This document shows, one piece after another, positions 24,197-33,691 of a stretch of 64,000 bases of DNA. The stretch's first letter is position 1, and every line of letters starts with the position of its first letter. The notes under the pieces were generated by a model that was given only the letters and a program-made list of their open reading frames with translations, was not told the DNA's origin and made no database searches. Source of the DNA: Aquilaria yunnanensis (lineage: Eukaryota; Streptophyta; Magnoliopsida; Malvales; Thymelaeaceae); contig CM077595.1 in the NCBI GenBank assembly GCA_039654915.1, positions 51,987,501 to 52,051,500 on the forward strand, written 5' to 3'. The translations under genes and the position numbers were made by a program.

Positions 24197-27112
24197 ATGG
24201 AGGTCCAAGAGGATAGGAGGATGGAAGTGAGAAACCATGATGAGCCAACCATGAAAGAGTTTCAAGAAACTCTCAATAGACTTGTGGGGAGGATTGAGGA
24301 CATTGATTTGAGGTTGCCAAGAAGGCCTAATCCCATCTAGCAACCAAGGAGAGGTCTAAGGAGAGAAGAACCCGAGGAGGAAGAAGGAATTTGGCATGAC
24401 CATGTGCTTCCAAGGAGGGGTGAGCCAAGAGAGGATAACAACCTAAATTCCATCAAGCCTACCATTCCACCTTTCCAAGGGAGGAGTGATCCCGATGCAT
24501 ATTGGGAGTGGGAGCAAAAGATTGAGATGGTGTTTGATTGCCATCATTACTCCGAGAAAGAGAAGGTTAAATTGGCTACCATAAAGTTCACTAATTATGC
24601 TCTTGTATGGTGGAATCAGGATGTTACGTCTAGGAGAAGGAATGAGGAGGAGCCCATACATACATGGAGAGCCCTTAAAGCCTTAATGAGGAGGAGATTT
24701 GTGCCTAGCTCCTACTATAGAGATCAACGCTTAAAGCTTCAAAAGCTAGTGCAAGGCCAAAGAAGTGTGGAGGACTACCATAAAGACTTGGAGAGGACCT
24801 TGACCCGAGCCAACATCATGGAGGATGAGGAGACCACCATTGCTAGATTCATTAATGGTCTCAATCTTGAGATTGCCAACAAAGTGGAGATGGTGCCATA
24901 TGTCAACATGGAGGATTTGCTTCATCATGCCATTAAGGCCGAGAGGAGCATCAAGAGAGCAAAGGCATCCAAGATGTGTCAAGGAGGAATTTCCACATGG
25001 AGAGGAGCATGGAGTAAGGATGTGAGAGAAGTGCCCAAGCCAAACATGGAGGCCACAAAAGGAGCCTTGTCTCGGCTGCAACAAGAAAAGTCAATCATGC
25101 TTGTACCACTTTCACCACAACAAGTCTTTGAGGATCAAAGAAAATTTCAAAGTAAGGTTGAGAGAAAAGTAAATGAGGGGAAAGTTGAGGGCAAGAGTGA
25201 TGAGGGGAAAGTTGAGAGAACAACCGAGAGATTAAGTGAGAAGAGTGAACATGAGGGGAAGAAGAGTAGAGAGTTCCCGAGAGAAGAAATTGAGTGCGAA
25301 GTTGAGAGAAGACAAGAGTGTAATGAACCCAAGCCGAGTGAAGAGAGAAAGACCAACAGAGAAGCCATAATTTCATCTAACGTAATGGAGTCTTCTTCTA
25401 GTGTTGTGTTGTCTTTTTTTCAGGAATTAAGTGGCGATGAACTACAAGAATCAAGTGAGTTGCTGCCCATCCAAGAAGTTGGTGTTCCTAATATTCCAAG
25501 TCATGTCCCATGCATTAAAACAACAAAGGAGGTTGAGAAGGAACAAGTTAAGGTAAGCCTAAGTGATTTCATATGCAAAAATTTGCCTAACATTGTTTCT
25601 TATCCTATGTTTCAAAGGGATGAAGTTAATGCAACTCCAACCGAAGCCATTAAGTGCAAAGGTGGAAATTTTGTGGTTCCTACACCGAAGGAAGATACTT
25701 GGAGACTAAGTCCAACCACTGTAATGTATTTCTTCCTAACACCTAGATTTGATGTATTTTTGCATGAAAATCTCAAACAATGTGTGTTTGCTTGCAATGT
25801 TATTTTGACAAATGGTTTTCATGAAACTAGATTAAGAGAAGGAAGTAAACATGGAAATTTGACAAAATATGGTTTTAAAGCTTCTAATTCTTTGGTTTTG
25901 TCTAATCCTCTTTTGAATTGCTTGAGTTTCTCTAGAGGAAAATCTGTTTTGTTGTCTTTTGTTTCTAAATTTGTTAGTTTTGCATCCATGTCACATTGTT
26001 TTGTTTTGTCTCAAGTTAAATCTACTTCTTTGGAATTCTGCATGCATAAATTGGTTGTTACCCATGCATTTCATACTTCTTTGATTTTCATTCATGTTCA
26101 GCCCATTTTTGTGTGTCAATCTTTAATTTCCAGCAAGTATCTTTTTGTCATGATACATGCATTACACAAACTTTTGAGTCTTGATTTTTTTGCTTTATGT
26201 CCGAACTTGAAAGGTTTTATTTTGAGTGAAAATTCTGGTTTTAAATTCAGCATTTTAAGGAGGTATGTTGAGTCCTTTGTTTTATGTCACATCCCATTCA
26301 CAAATTTCATCCATTGTTGTGCATATACATGCAAAAATAAGTTTGCTACTGAATTGGTTTCACTTAATCCTATCTACTCCAATCTTGTTTCATTTAAAAT
26401 GCTTAGGATTTTTGTGAAATTCGTGCATCCTTGTTTTGTTATTAGTTTAGGCCACATTGTGTTCAGTTCTTGTTTGTTTGAATGGCCTATGCAAAGTATT
26501 GTCTTGACATGCATAACTTGTGCTTTTCATGACCTTGACACTTATGTGAGTTTAGGTCCATTTGTTTTGAGTGCATACAGCATCCCTAAGGTAAATTATT
26601 CCTACACTTTCACTTGTTGTGAGAATAATGTTTTTGAGATGGTAAAGGCAATGAAAGTGATGCCTAGAGTTAAGATGAAAATTGTGCAAACATTCAGATT
26701 TTTTGTGCTAATTGTTTCAAGATTTATCTTCGATCCAGGAGGTATCATTGCATTTGGATATTGGTTCAGGTTTTGCACAAGATTAAAGCTCCATACACAA
26801 GCATTCCATGCTATTTGTGCTTATGTGAAAGGTAAGTGCTTATGTGTTGATTATTTCATTGTTATTGATTCAATTCCCTTTTCTAGTGTAGGTTTTGATT
26901 CGAGGACGAATCCTTCTAAGGAGGGGGGAGCTGATACGATCAAAGAAGGCACAACCAAGGAAGGCAAGGACCCACTGAAGGTTTCTAGTGGACCATTGAC
27001 AAGGAAAAAGGCTAAGGAGCTCACTAGTGCACTTCAAGCTTGGATGTTGACAGATTGGCGATGTTCTGGTGGAAAAATCATATCTTCAGCTAAACAGATC
27101 GGAATTGAGTAA
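24197..27112 (+). pseudogene. Element A gag fused to a long unknown reading frame
   Basis: The ATG at 24197 matches the gag start of element C. A TAG at 24338 breaks the frame at about codon 48; it is then open for about 920 codons to 27112, ending inside the 3' LTR. A Retrotrans_gag domain occupies about 24440-25010 (YWEWEQKIEMVF, WWNQD, RRRFVPSSYYRDQ). A Lys/Glu-rich linker follows (about 25110-25370). The zinc knuckle and protease that C has here are missing. About 25380-26900 is an unrecognised Phe/Cys-rich, hydrophobic region with no enzymatic motif I can name. The tail (FDSRTNPSKEGG, GPLTRKKAKELTSALQ) matches the C-terminus of the element C polyprotein. Function of the unknown part is not known. 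Confidence 0.8.
26918..26930 (+). other. Polypurine tract of element A
   Basis: AAGGAGGGGGGAG ends one base before the 3' LTR and would prime plus-strand synthesis. It overlaps the codons of the conserved NPSKEGG motif. Confidence 0.9.
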
Positions 27113-27952
27113 TTCTTGATTCATTGGAAAGATAACATCTGAAGCTACAAGTCATATGAAGACCATCAAACCCAGTTTGCACGTTAACGAGGTCCAATTT
27201 AGCTTCAAAGTCGCGATTTACGAGTTATCACTGGTTCAGAAGCAGTTGCAGTATTCTGGGAATATCTTTCGATTTAGAAGTCCATTTTGTGTGATTCAAG
27301 TGTGGTTTCGAAGCTAAGAAAGAGATCTACAACTTTCATGCTTTGCATTTTGAGAAATCATTGCTGCATCAAGTTCGAATTTCAGCTTGAAGTTGAAGAC
27401 ACAAGCAGGAACCACCCGAGAAGACTATTTTGGGGTTTTCATGGCCAATCTTGTATTTATAGTTTATTTTCGTTCAAATCCTATTTAGATACATTATTTA
27501 GGAAGTTATTTAGGCTATGGAATAGTTTTAAATCGTTTTGGGCAAGTGGAATACGCTGCATTTATTAAACTTGTTCAAACTAGGAATTAGAGTCCTAATT
27601 TGACTAGGATTTCCTATGTCTTTGTATCTAGGATTCCTAAGGGATTTAGGCTGCGAATTTTGCCCAGCTTTTAACCCTAGTTTAGGCCTATATAAAGGCA
27701 CATATTCTGGATGTAAAGACACAGAAAATTTTCGAAATAATATTGCTCTTTGGAGAGGTTATCTCTTTGGTTCTTGGCGGACTGCCTTGGTGCACAAGTG
27801 TGCTTGTGTTCTTGGAGTTCTATACTTCTCGTTTCTAGTCACAGGTTGATTAGGGGTGGGGGTCTTCAAACCCAGTCTCTTTGATGTCTTGTGGAGCTTG
27901 AAAAACATCTTGGGTGCGTTTCATGGTCTTTATACCATAGGGGTTCGCATCA
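26932..27952 (+). repeat. 3' LTR of element A
   Basis: 1021 bp, two differences from the 5' LTR by eye. Followed by the target duplication GGACG and the resumed integrase of element B. Confidence 0.95.
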
Positions 27953-27957
27953 GGACG

Positions 27958-28910
27958 CCAAGCAATTCGTCCAGAAATGTGGTAATTGCCAGAGACATGC
28001 GAACATCCAAAGGACACCCTTAGAGTTCGTGACTTCGGCAGACTATCCGTGGCCCTTCGCAGTTTGGGGCATAGATCTCATTGGGCCACTCCCAACGGCG
28101 CCTGGAGGCGTAAAGTTCTGCGTAGTAGCAGTTGACTATTTCTCTAAATGGGTCGAGGCAGAACCTCTGACAACTATCTCGGCAAAAGAAGTGCAGAAGT
28201 TCATATGGAAAAACATCGTATGCAGATTTGGCATACCGAGGGTACTCGTAGCGGACAATGGATCCCAGTTCACAGATAAAGGATTCCAAGAGTTCATTAG
28301 CGACCTCGGGACAAAAATGCACTTCGCCCCAGTAGCTCACCCCCAAAGTAATGGGCAGGTGGAAGTATCTAACAGGACCATAAAAGATGGTCTGAAAAAG
28401 AGATTAGGAGAAGCCAAAGGGAAATGGCCAGGAGAACTCCAAAGCGTGTTATGGAGCTACCGAACAACACCCCGAAGAGCCATAGGGGAAACGCCTTTTT
28501 CACTCGTCTTCGGTACAGAGGCCATCATCCCTGTCGAGGTAGTACAACCGTCAATACGAGTCCAAGTGTTCGATGAAAAAGGAAATGACCTCGGCCTGAG
28601 AACCAAGCTCGACCTCGTTAGCGAACACAGAGAAGTAGCCGAGCTGAGAAGAAAAGCTTTCCAGCAAAGAGTGGCAGCAGCCATAAACCTACGCGCCAGG
28701 CCAAAAGGAATAAAGAAGGGAGATCTCGTTCTCCGAAAGGCTGAATTTGCACCCCGAAAACCGTCCCACGGGGTACTTCGCGCAAATTGGGAAGGACCCT
28801 ACCTGGTACTTGCCGAAGTACGAAAAGGAGTTTATAAGCTCGGCGATGCCGAAGGCATAGAATTAAAAAACACTTGGCACTCAGAGGCCTTGAAAAAATT
28901 CTATGCCTAA
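27958..28910 (+). pseudogene. Element B integrase, remainder
   Basis: Open frame from just after the target duplication to a TAA at 28908. It starts at AKQFVQKCGNCQRH (the cysteines of the zinc-binding domain). It then has the catalytic core: Asp in WGIDLIGPLP (about 28068), Asp in LVADNGSQF (about 28250) and Glu in NGQVEVSNRT (about 28357). The C-terminal part (GDLVLRKAEF, NWEGPYLV) is the usual Ty3/gypsy integrase tail. This portion has no stop, but the full gene is split by element A and carries the upstream TAG at 22237. Confidence 0.92.
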
Positions 28911-29315
28911 AAAGTTTGGTGGGAAAGTTGTATTGCACAAGTTGGACAAATCTGTCTAAGTAAAAAGTTCTGAAGAAGTGCAAAACAAGAGTCTCACGAA
29001 AGCAATCGCCGAGGAAAGCAAAAGTATGGTTTTTCAAAGTCCCTTGAGCGAATATGTTTGGGACAAAGGAAAGCAAGAGTGTGGTCTTCCGAAGTCCCTT
29101 GAGCGAAAATGTTCGGGACAAAGGAAAGCAAGAGTATGGTTTTTCGAAGTCTCTCGAGCGAATTATGTTCGGGACAAAAGGAAAACAAAGGGATCTGGCA
29201 AAAAATACTTAGCCAAATTTTTATGTATTGAGCCAAAGAGTGCTTACAGAGAAGAAAGTTGCTGAAAGACTACAAAAAAGAAGAAGAAAATGAAGACAAA
29301 AAGCCCTAGTACAAA
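28911..29315 (+). other. Element B spacer between integrase and antisense gene
   Basis: Non-coding stretch after the integrase stop. Apart from the 55-bp repeats listed separately I see no gene. It would hold the 3' end of the antisense transcript. Confidence 0.6.
29015..29182 (+). repeat. Three 55-bp tandem repeats in element B
   Basis: Units starting at about 29015, 29070 and 29125 each contain AAAGCAAGAGT, a CCGAAGTCCCTTGAGCGA-like core and a GGGACAAAGG end. Copies differ at several positions. They lie just beyond the 3' end of the antisense gene. Confidence 0.85.
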
Positions 29316-31760
29316 CTAAGGAACCTCGGCGCCTTGAGAACTGCCAGCCTCTGTGCTTTTGTCAGCAGCCTTCGGCGCCGAGAAAGAAGGAGGCAGTTTC
29401 AAGTGCTCGATCTTAGACCAAGTCCACCGAGGCTCCTTCGGGACGTTCATGCCTTCGAGGAAGGAGAGGTCGAAATCTGGGAACTTCTGCAGAATTTGGT
29501 GCCAAGCAAGACAGAAGCGGTCTTGGAAGCCCAACTTCGTCATATCATCGGACTCCCGCTTTTTGACCGCCAAATCTGCATAGTCCTTCTCCAGATCCGC
29601 GTAATCCTTCTCCAGATCCTTAAGCTTTTTCTTCAATGCCTTCATCTTCTTCTTCTCTTCTGAAGGCTTCTTCAGAGATGCGACCCCGGCTTCGAACTGG
29701 GCCTTTTCCTCGAGCGTCTTCGCAAGGATTGCATCACTTTCTGACTTATCCTTTTGAATCGCTTCCACGGTCGAAGTCAGCTCCGCCACCCGAGAACCAA
29801 CGTCGGAAAGTTTCTGGGAGGTGCTTTTCTCAAGTTCCTCTTTCTCTTTTATGAACCCCTCCCGAAGTTCAGCAACTTCCTTCTCCGAAGACTGCTTCAG
29901 CTGGGCATTATCGGCAGCCAACGCCGAACACTGGGCCTTCGTCTTGGTGTAAAGGTCCCAGAGTGACGCCCTCCTTTCTGACTCTCGCGCCACCCGAACA
30001 CGGAGCAACCCGGCGTACCCCATCAGCTGCAAAAACAGCAAACAAAGGGAAAATGATGCTAAGTAAAAAGCAAAGGCAAAATTGGCACTAAGGAAACAGT
30101 GAAGCGTACCTGGGCGGCGTGTTCAGTGAGTTTGGCGGCCAAAGAGATGTCGCCAGGGTAAGCCTCCGTAAGGGCCTTGTAAGAGGCCTCAGTAAAAACC
30201 CCTTTGCACATCTGCCTGGCCATCTCGGGACAGTCCTCGGAGTACATATTCATGTCCTCCGTGAACTTCCAGAAGGGCTCCTTCGGAACTTTCCCTGCTG
30301 GGACTTGGGCATCCCGAAGGGCCCTCTTGCGGGCGTGTTCGGCAACCCAGTCAGAAGCGGCCACCTCCGCTGCACAACAAAGCAGAAAAATTGGTTAAGG
30401 CCAGAGAACTCTTAAGGATTTACAAGAGAAAAAAGGTTCTTCGACAAAGTACAAACCTACTGGCACCTCGGTAACGTCGTCGTCAAGAATCGACGTCGCC
30501 TCAGTAGAGATCCCCTTGCCTTTTATTTGGCGCCGTTCCTCGGCAGAAGGGGTCTCCTCCCCACCGCCCTCCAGAAGAGCATGCGAAGGCGTGGGGCTTT
30601 GAGGAAGGACGTCGAAAGAAGGGACGTCAAGAGAAGGAACCTCGGGCAAAGGGGCAGCAGGGGCTTCGGGCTCCTCGCCTACCTCCTCCGGAATTTGCGG
30701 AAGAGAGGAAGGAGCAGCTTTCTTGGCCCGTTTGGAAGGAGGGCCGCTCGAAGTCTGCTTCCGCCTCCGAGAGGCGGCCTTCTTTGTCTGTTCGCCCCTC
30801 TCGGCCTGCCCGGTAAAAAGAGCCTTGTAAAAGGCAGCCGCGTCGTCACCCATCTCTGCAAAAAGAAAAAGAAGATCAGTGTAAGTCCAAGATGAAGTTA
30901 TGAAGGAAAAAATGAGAAATTAACTTACTCTCGTAAAAAGACTCATAAGTCTCTTTCCCCCGAAGGAGTTTCACGAGCCAGGAGTCCTTCCCCGAAGAAG
31001 CCAGTTTCGGCATGTTGAGGTCTGTCACATGCTCCTTTACCACCTTGAGTTCCCGAAGGACCTCTTCGGCCATGAGCCTCCAATTGATCGAAAAGGGGTA
31101 AAGGGCACGAGGAGAGACATCGGCAGCCCAGTCAGAGATGGCCCGGATGCGCCTGTCGAAGTCCTCGAAGATAGGTGCTACGTCGGCGTCTAGCAGTATC
31201 TTCGGATCAACGACATCCATCTTAAGCCTCCCTTGAGCCCACTTGGTCGGGACGTGCGACCAAGCCTCCGACTTCTTCAGGAAAAAGAATTTTTGTTGCC
31301 ACCCTCGCCAGCTGTCTTTGGTGGCGAAGGTGAACGTATACTTTTTGCTCCCGGATCCCCGAGGTAGCATAAAGTAGAAGCCACCCTTCGGGACCACGAA
31401 GAGCTTGTAGTACTGAAGAAAAACTACAAAGTGAGGTTTTATTCTGAAAACGCCGCACATACAGAGAAAGGCGTTGAAATAGCAGTACGGGTTCGGCGGG
31501 AGTTGGTTAACGGCAATGCCATGGAAGTTGCAGAACGCGCTAACCATCTCCAGGGGGGGATACCGAAGTCCGGCCTTCAGTTGGGCTCGAAAAACGGTGA
31601 TTTCATCACTTCGGTTGGAGAAAGGAAATTGGTCAGGACGGGGCAACCTCGTCACAGAGTAAGAGGGTAAGAAAAACTTTTTCTTCCACTTCGCTAGTTT
31701 TGCCGCAGTAATGCAGCAAGGGTGAGAAAGAAGAGGTTGCCAACTCTCGGGAACAGGCAT
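29316..31760 (-). CDS. Intact four-exon antisense gene of element B (putative 'gypsy type transposon' protein)
   Basis: Minus-strand gene. My splice model has exons 31760-30929, 30855-30457, 30369-30110 and 30026-29316, totalling 2202 bp (733 residues plus a TAG stop), with no internal stop and phases that fit at every junction. Each intron is GT-AG with clear signals (GAGAGTAAGT donor, TTTTTGCAG acceptors; the second donor is the weaker AGGTTTGT). The first exon resembles the plant family called putative gypsy-type transposon (Pfam PF04195), with LPPNPYCYFNAFLCMCGVF and WQQKFFFLKK. Exon 2 is basic and Pro/Ser-rich with a nuclear-localisation-like SKRAKK. Exon 4 is a long coiled coil (ELREGFIKEKEELEK; duplicated LEKDYADLEKDYADL). 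Antisense genes here are known in Tat-clade elements such as Grande; the role is unknown. Unlike the sense genes this one appears undamaged. Confidence 0.85.
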
Positions 31761-32005
31761 GATGAAAACAAGTTCGGGAAAAACAAGGAAAACGAGTTCG
31801 GGAAAAACAAAGAAGAATCTTTGAAAAAAAAAAAAAAAGCAGAAGGACTAAAACCCACCAAAGGTCTTGCCGGAATCTGGATTCCTGGAAGCCGTCGTGA
31901 AAAGTGGTCAGAAAAACGCCTGAAAAAGGAGAACCGCCGCGGAAAATCGGGAGAGAATTAGAAGGCAAAAGAAAGCAAAAGCAGAAAGAGGGTTATGACA
32001 GGACT

Positions 32006-32017
32006 GATATATATAGG
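32006..32017 (-). promoter_or_regulatory. TATA box for the antisense gene (predicted)
   Basis: On the minus strand CCTATATATATCAG lies about 245 bp upstream of the antisense ATG at 31760. It is the best TATA-like site in the GC-rich sequence between the gene and the 3' LTR. The transcription start is inferred, not seen. Confidence 0.5.
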
Positions 32018-32307
32018 CCGAGAAGGCCAGAAGAACCGTCGTCATTAGTACCCCTCGGAAGGCGAAGTGTCGCCATAACTGCTATGAGCGCCTGAAAAGT
32101 CGTGCCAGCCGTACTCAGTGCATTCTTACCCAATAAAAGTGTGCCATGTGTCGGCCATCGCGCAGCAAACGTGCCACGTGTCGTCCATCACGTCGAGCAC
32201 GCCCTCTGACACCGTTTGGTCTAGAGGCGCCGCCCTAGACTGACTCTGCTGGATACAGGACGCGACGCATGAGCAGACCTATAAAGGCAAAAAAGTAGGT
32301 TACCTCG

Positions 32308-32525
32308 AAGACACCAAAAGACAGCCTGTGACTTCGGGCAAAACGTCAATCTTCGGTACAAGGTTATCCTATTTCCCCTTGCCACAAGGACACCAAGAGA
32401 CAGCCCGTGACTTCGGGCAGAAGGTATATCTTCGGCATAGGGACAGCCTATCTTCTCGCGCCTCGAGGACGCAAAAAGGGCTGCCCATCGCTCCAGGCAG
32501 AAGAAGGCGTCTTCGGCGCAGATAT
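32308..32525 (+). repeat. Degenerate ~78-bp tandem repeats upstream of the 3' LTR of B
   Basis: About three units, starting near 32308, 32387 and 32464. The first two share GACACCAA, then GACAGCC, GTGACTTCGGGCA and a CTTCGG motif. The third is more diverged. They lie upstream of the antisense promoter and before the polypurine tract. Confidence 0.7.
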
Positions 32526-32578
32526 CACAACCACAGGACCCAAAAACCGATGAACCGAAGTTTCTCACTTCGGCTTTT

Positions 32579-32590
32579 CGGAGGGGGGCC
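32579..32590 (+). other. Polypurine tract of element B
   Basis: CGGAGGGGGGCC lies two bases before the 3' LTR start at 32593. Confidence 0.75.
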
Positions 32591-32592
32591 TG

Positions 32593-33564
32593 TGATAGCC
32601 AAAGGCTATTGCCTCCTCGGTAGTAACTCCCTGCCAGAATATTGGCCGAGGAGTCTGACGTCACCCAAGAGAGGATCTTTTCATTGACCTCAGAAGGTGC
32701 GAAGTCAAACACTATGAGCTCGAGACTTTGGTTAGCTCGTCAGGAATTCCGAGGATAACACCGTCTCCATCGAGGGGCCAAGCTGATCATCTTCGGGTAA
32801 GAGAGCCATCTCTCTGAAGCATGGGAGAATCTCCCCGAAGGCAGAGGCCCCGAAGAGGTCTTCCCCGAACAAGAAACACCTGAACAAGGGAATCCCCGAA
32901 CTATGGGTGTGAGTCTCGAAGAGGGTGTCCACCAAGGGAACTCCCAGAACTGTGGGATAGATCCCGAAGGAGGTGCTTGCATGGAAGGACGGATAGAATC
33001 CGAAGAGGGTGCACGCACCGAAGGGCGACCTCGCCCAGGGGACCTCGGGAGTACGGTATGAGCATTTAAGGAGCCTCTGACATGTCGTCCACAAGCCCTA
33101 CACGTCACATCTGAACGGCGAACTGACACGCCGCGGCCGCCCCAGTCCTGACGCAACCTGTCCGGGTCCAGGGCTAAAGCAGGCTGCAAACGGCTGCTTG
33201 TCCCCTAGGTCTAAAAGTATAGATCAAATCCGACCGAACACATGTCATGATCTGAACGGACCAGCTACTCCTATAAATACTAGGAAATGGGACTGAGCAA
33301 AGGATGGGCATTTTTCCTCCCTCTGAGAAAACACAAAACAGGCAAGACACTTGATCCCCTAGTGTTCTTCCTCCACTTTCACTCAGAAAACTGACTTGGG
33401 CGTCGGAGGGTCCTCCCCGAAAAAGCAAACCGGGGACCTCCTAACCTCTTCTTTGAGCTTTTCAGGCACACTCAGCTGGGAAACCAGAGCTCCAGGCGCT
33501 CGCCTCCTCAGGAAGTCTCTCCACCTGTCAACATGGCAGCAAACGAAGATGCCTTGGGGCATCA
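32593..33564 (+). repeat. 3' LTR of element B
   Basis: 972 bp, same ends as the 5' LTR, with about 20 substitutions, nearly all transitions. TATA box at about 33272. Followed directly by copia sequence. Confidence 0.95.
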
Positions 33565-33690
33565 CAAGGATTTGCCCTCTAGGCATGATTGGCAACTTGG
33601 AAGGACAACCTTGGTCAAGGAACCTAGCAAGCCACTCTTCCCTAGCTTGTCCATTCTATCTTGACCAATATGACCTAACCTCTCATGCCA
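33565..33690 (-). pseudogene. Ty1/copia pre-integrase fragment
   Basis: The minus strand encodes RWHERLGHIGQDRMDKL, then LPSCQSCLEGKS. This is the GAG-pre-integrase (zinc-binding) motif that precedes the copia integrase core. Its continuation is 16741-16544 on the other side of element B, so B split this gene. At the array side it ends abruptly at about 33691, where satellite begins. Confidence 0.88.
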
Positions 33691-33691
33691 T

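Larger units (their letters stand above)
22258..27952 (+). mobile_element. Element A: young non-autonomous LTR retrotransposon
   Basis: Complete 5695-bp element with 1021-bp LTRs, TG…CA ends and the perfect 5-bp target duplication GGACG (22253-22257 and 27953-27957). The LTRs differ at only two sites that I found (about 22549 and 22664 in the 5' copy), so insertion is recent. It has a tRNA-Met PBS, a purine-rich 5' UTR, a gag-like frame fused to a long unknown frame, and a PPT. It encodes no protease, RT, RNase H or integrase. LTR ends, 5' UTR and gag match element C, which suggests mobilisation by a C-like partner. Confidence 0.95.
16742..33564 (+). mobile_element. Element B: Tat-lineage Ty3/gypsy LTR retrotransposon
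   Basis: The element is complete end to end, with two 972-bp LTRs. Flanks are TAAGG on the left and CAAGG on the right, a 5-bp target duplication with one mismatch. Without the inserted element A it is about 11.1 kb. Domain order is gag, protease, RT, RNase H, a second archaeal-type RNase H, then integrase. The second RNase H and the antisense 3' gene place it in the Tat clade (Tat/Ogre/Retand/Grande type). I count about 20 LTR differences, nearly all transitions. Several stops and frameshifts make the sense polyprotein non-functional. It is inserted in a copia integrase gene. Confidence 0.93.

Noticed and set aside
24150..24200. Possible short intron before gag (GAGGTGAGTG donor, TTTTCAG acceptor)
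   Set aside because: Donor and acceptor are under 50 bp apart, below the usual plant minimum; a more distant donor was not evident.
25380..26900. Unknown A/E region as a retroviral envelope gene
   Set aside because: It is hydrophobic and Cys-rich but has no visible signal peptide, cleavage site or clear ordered membrane segments, and it is fused in frame to gag.
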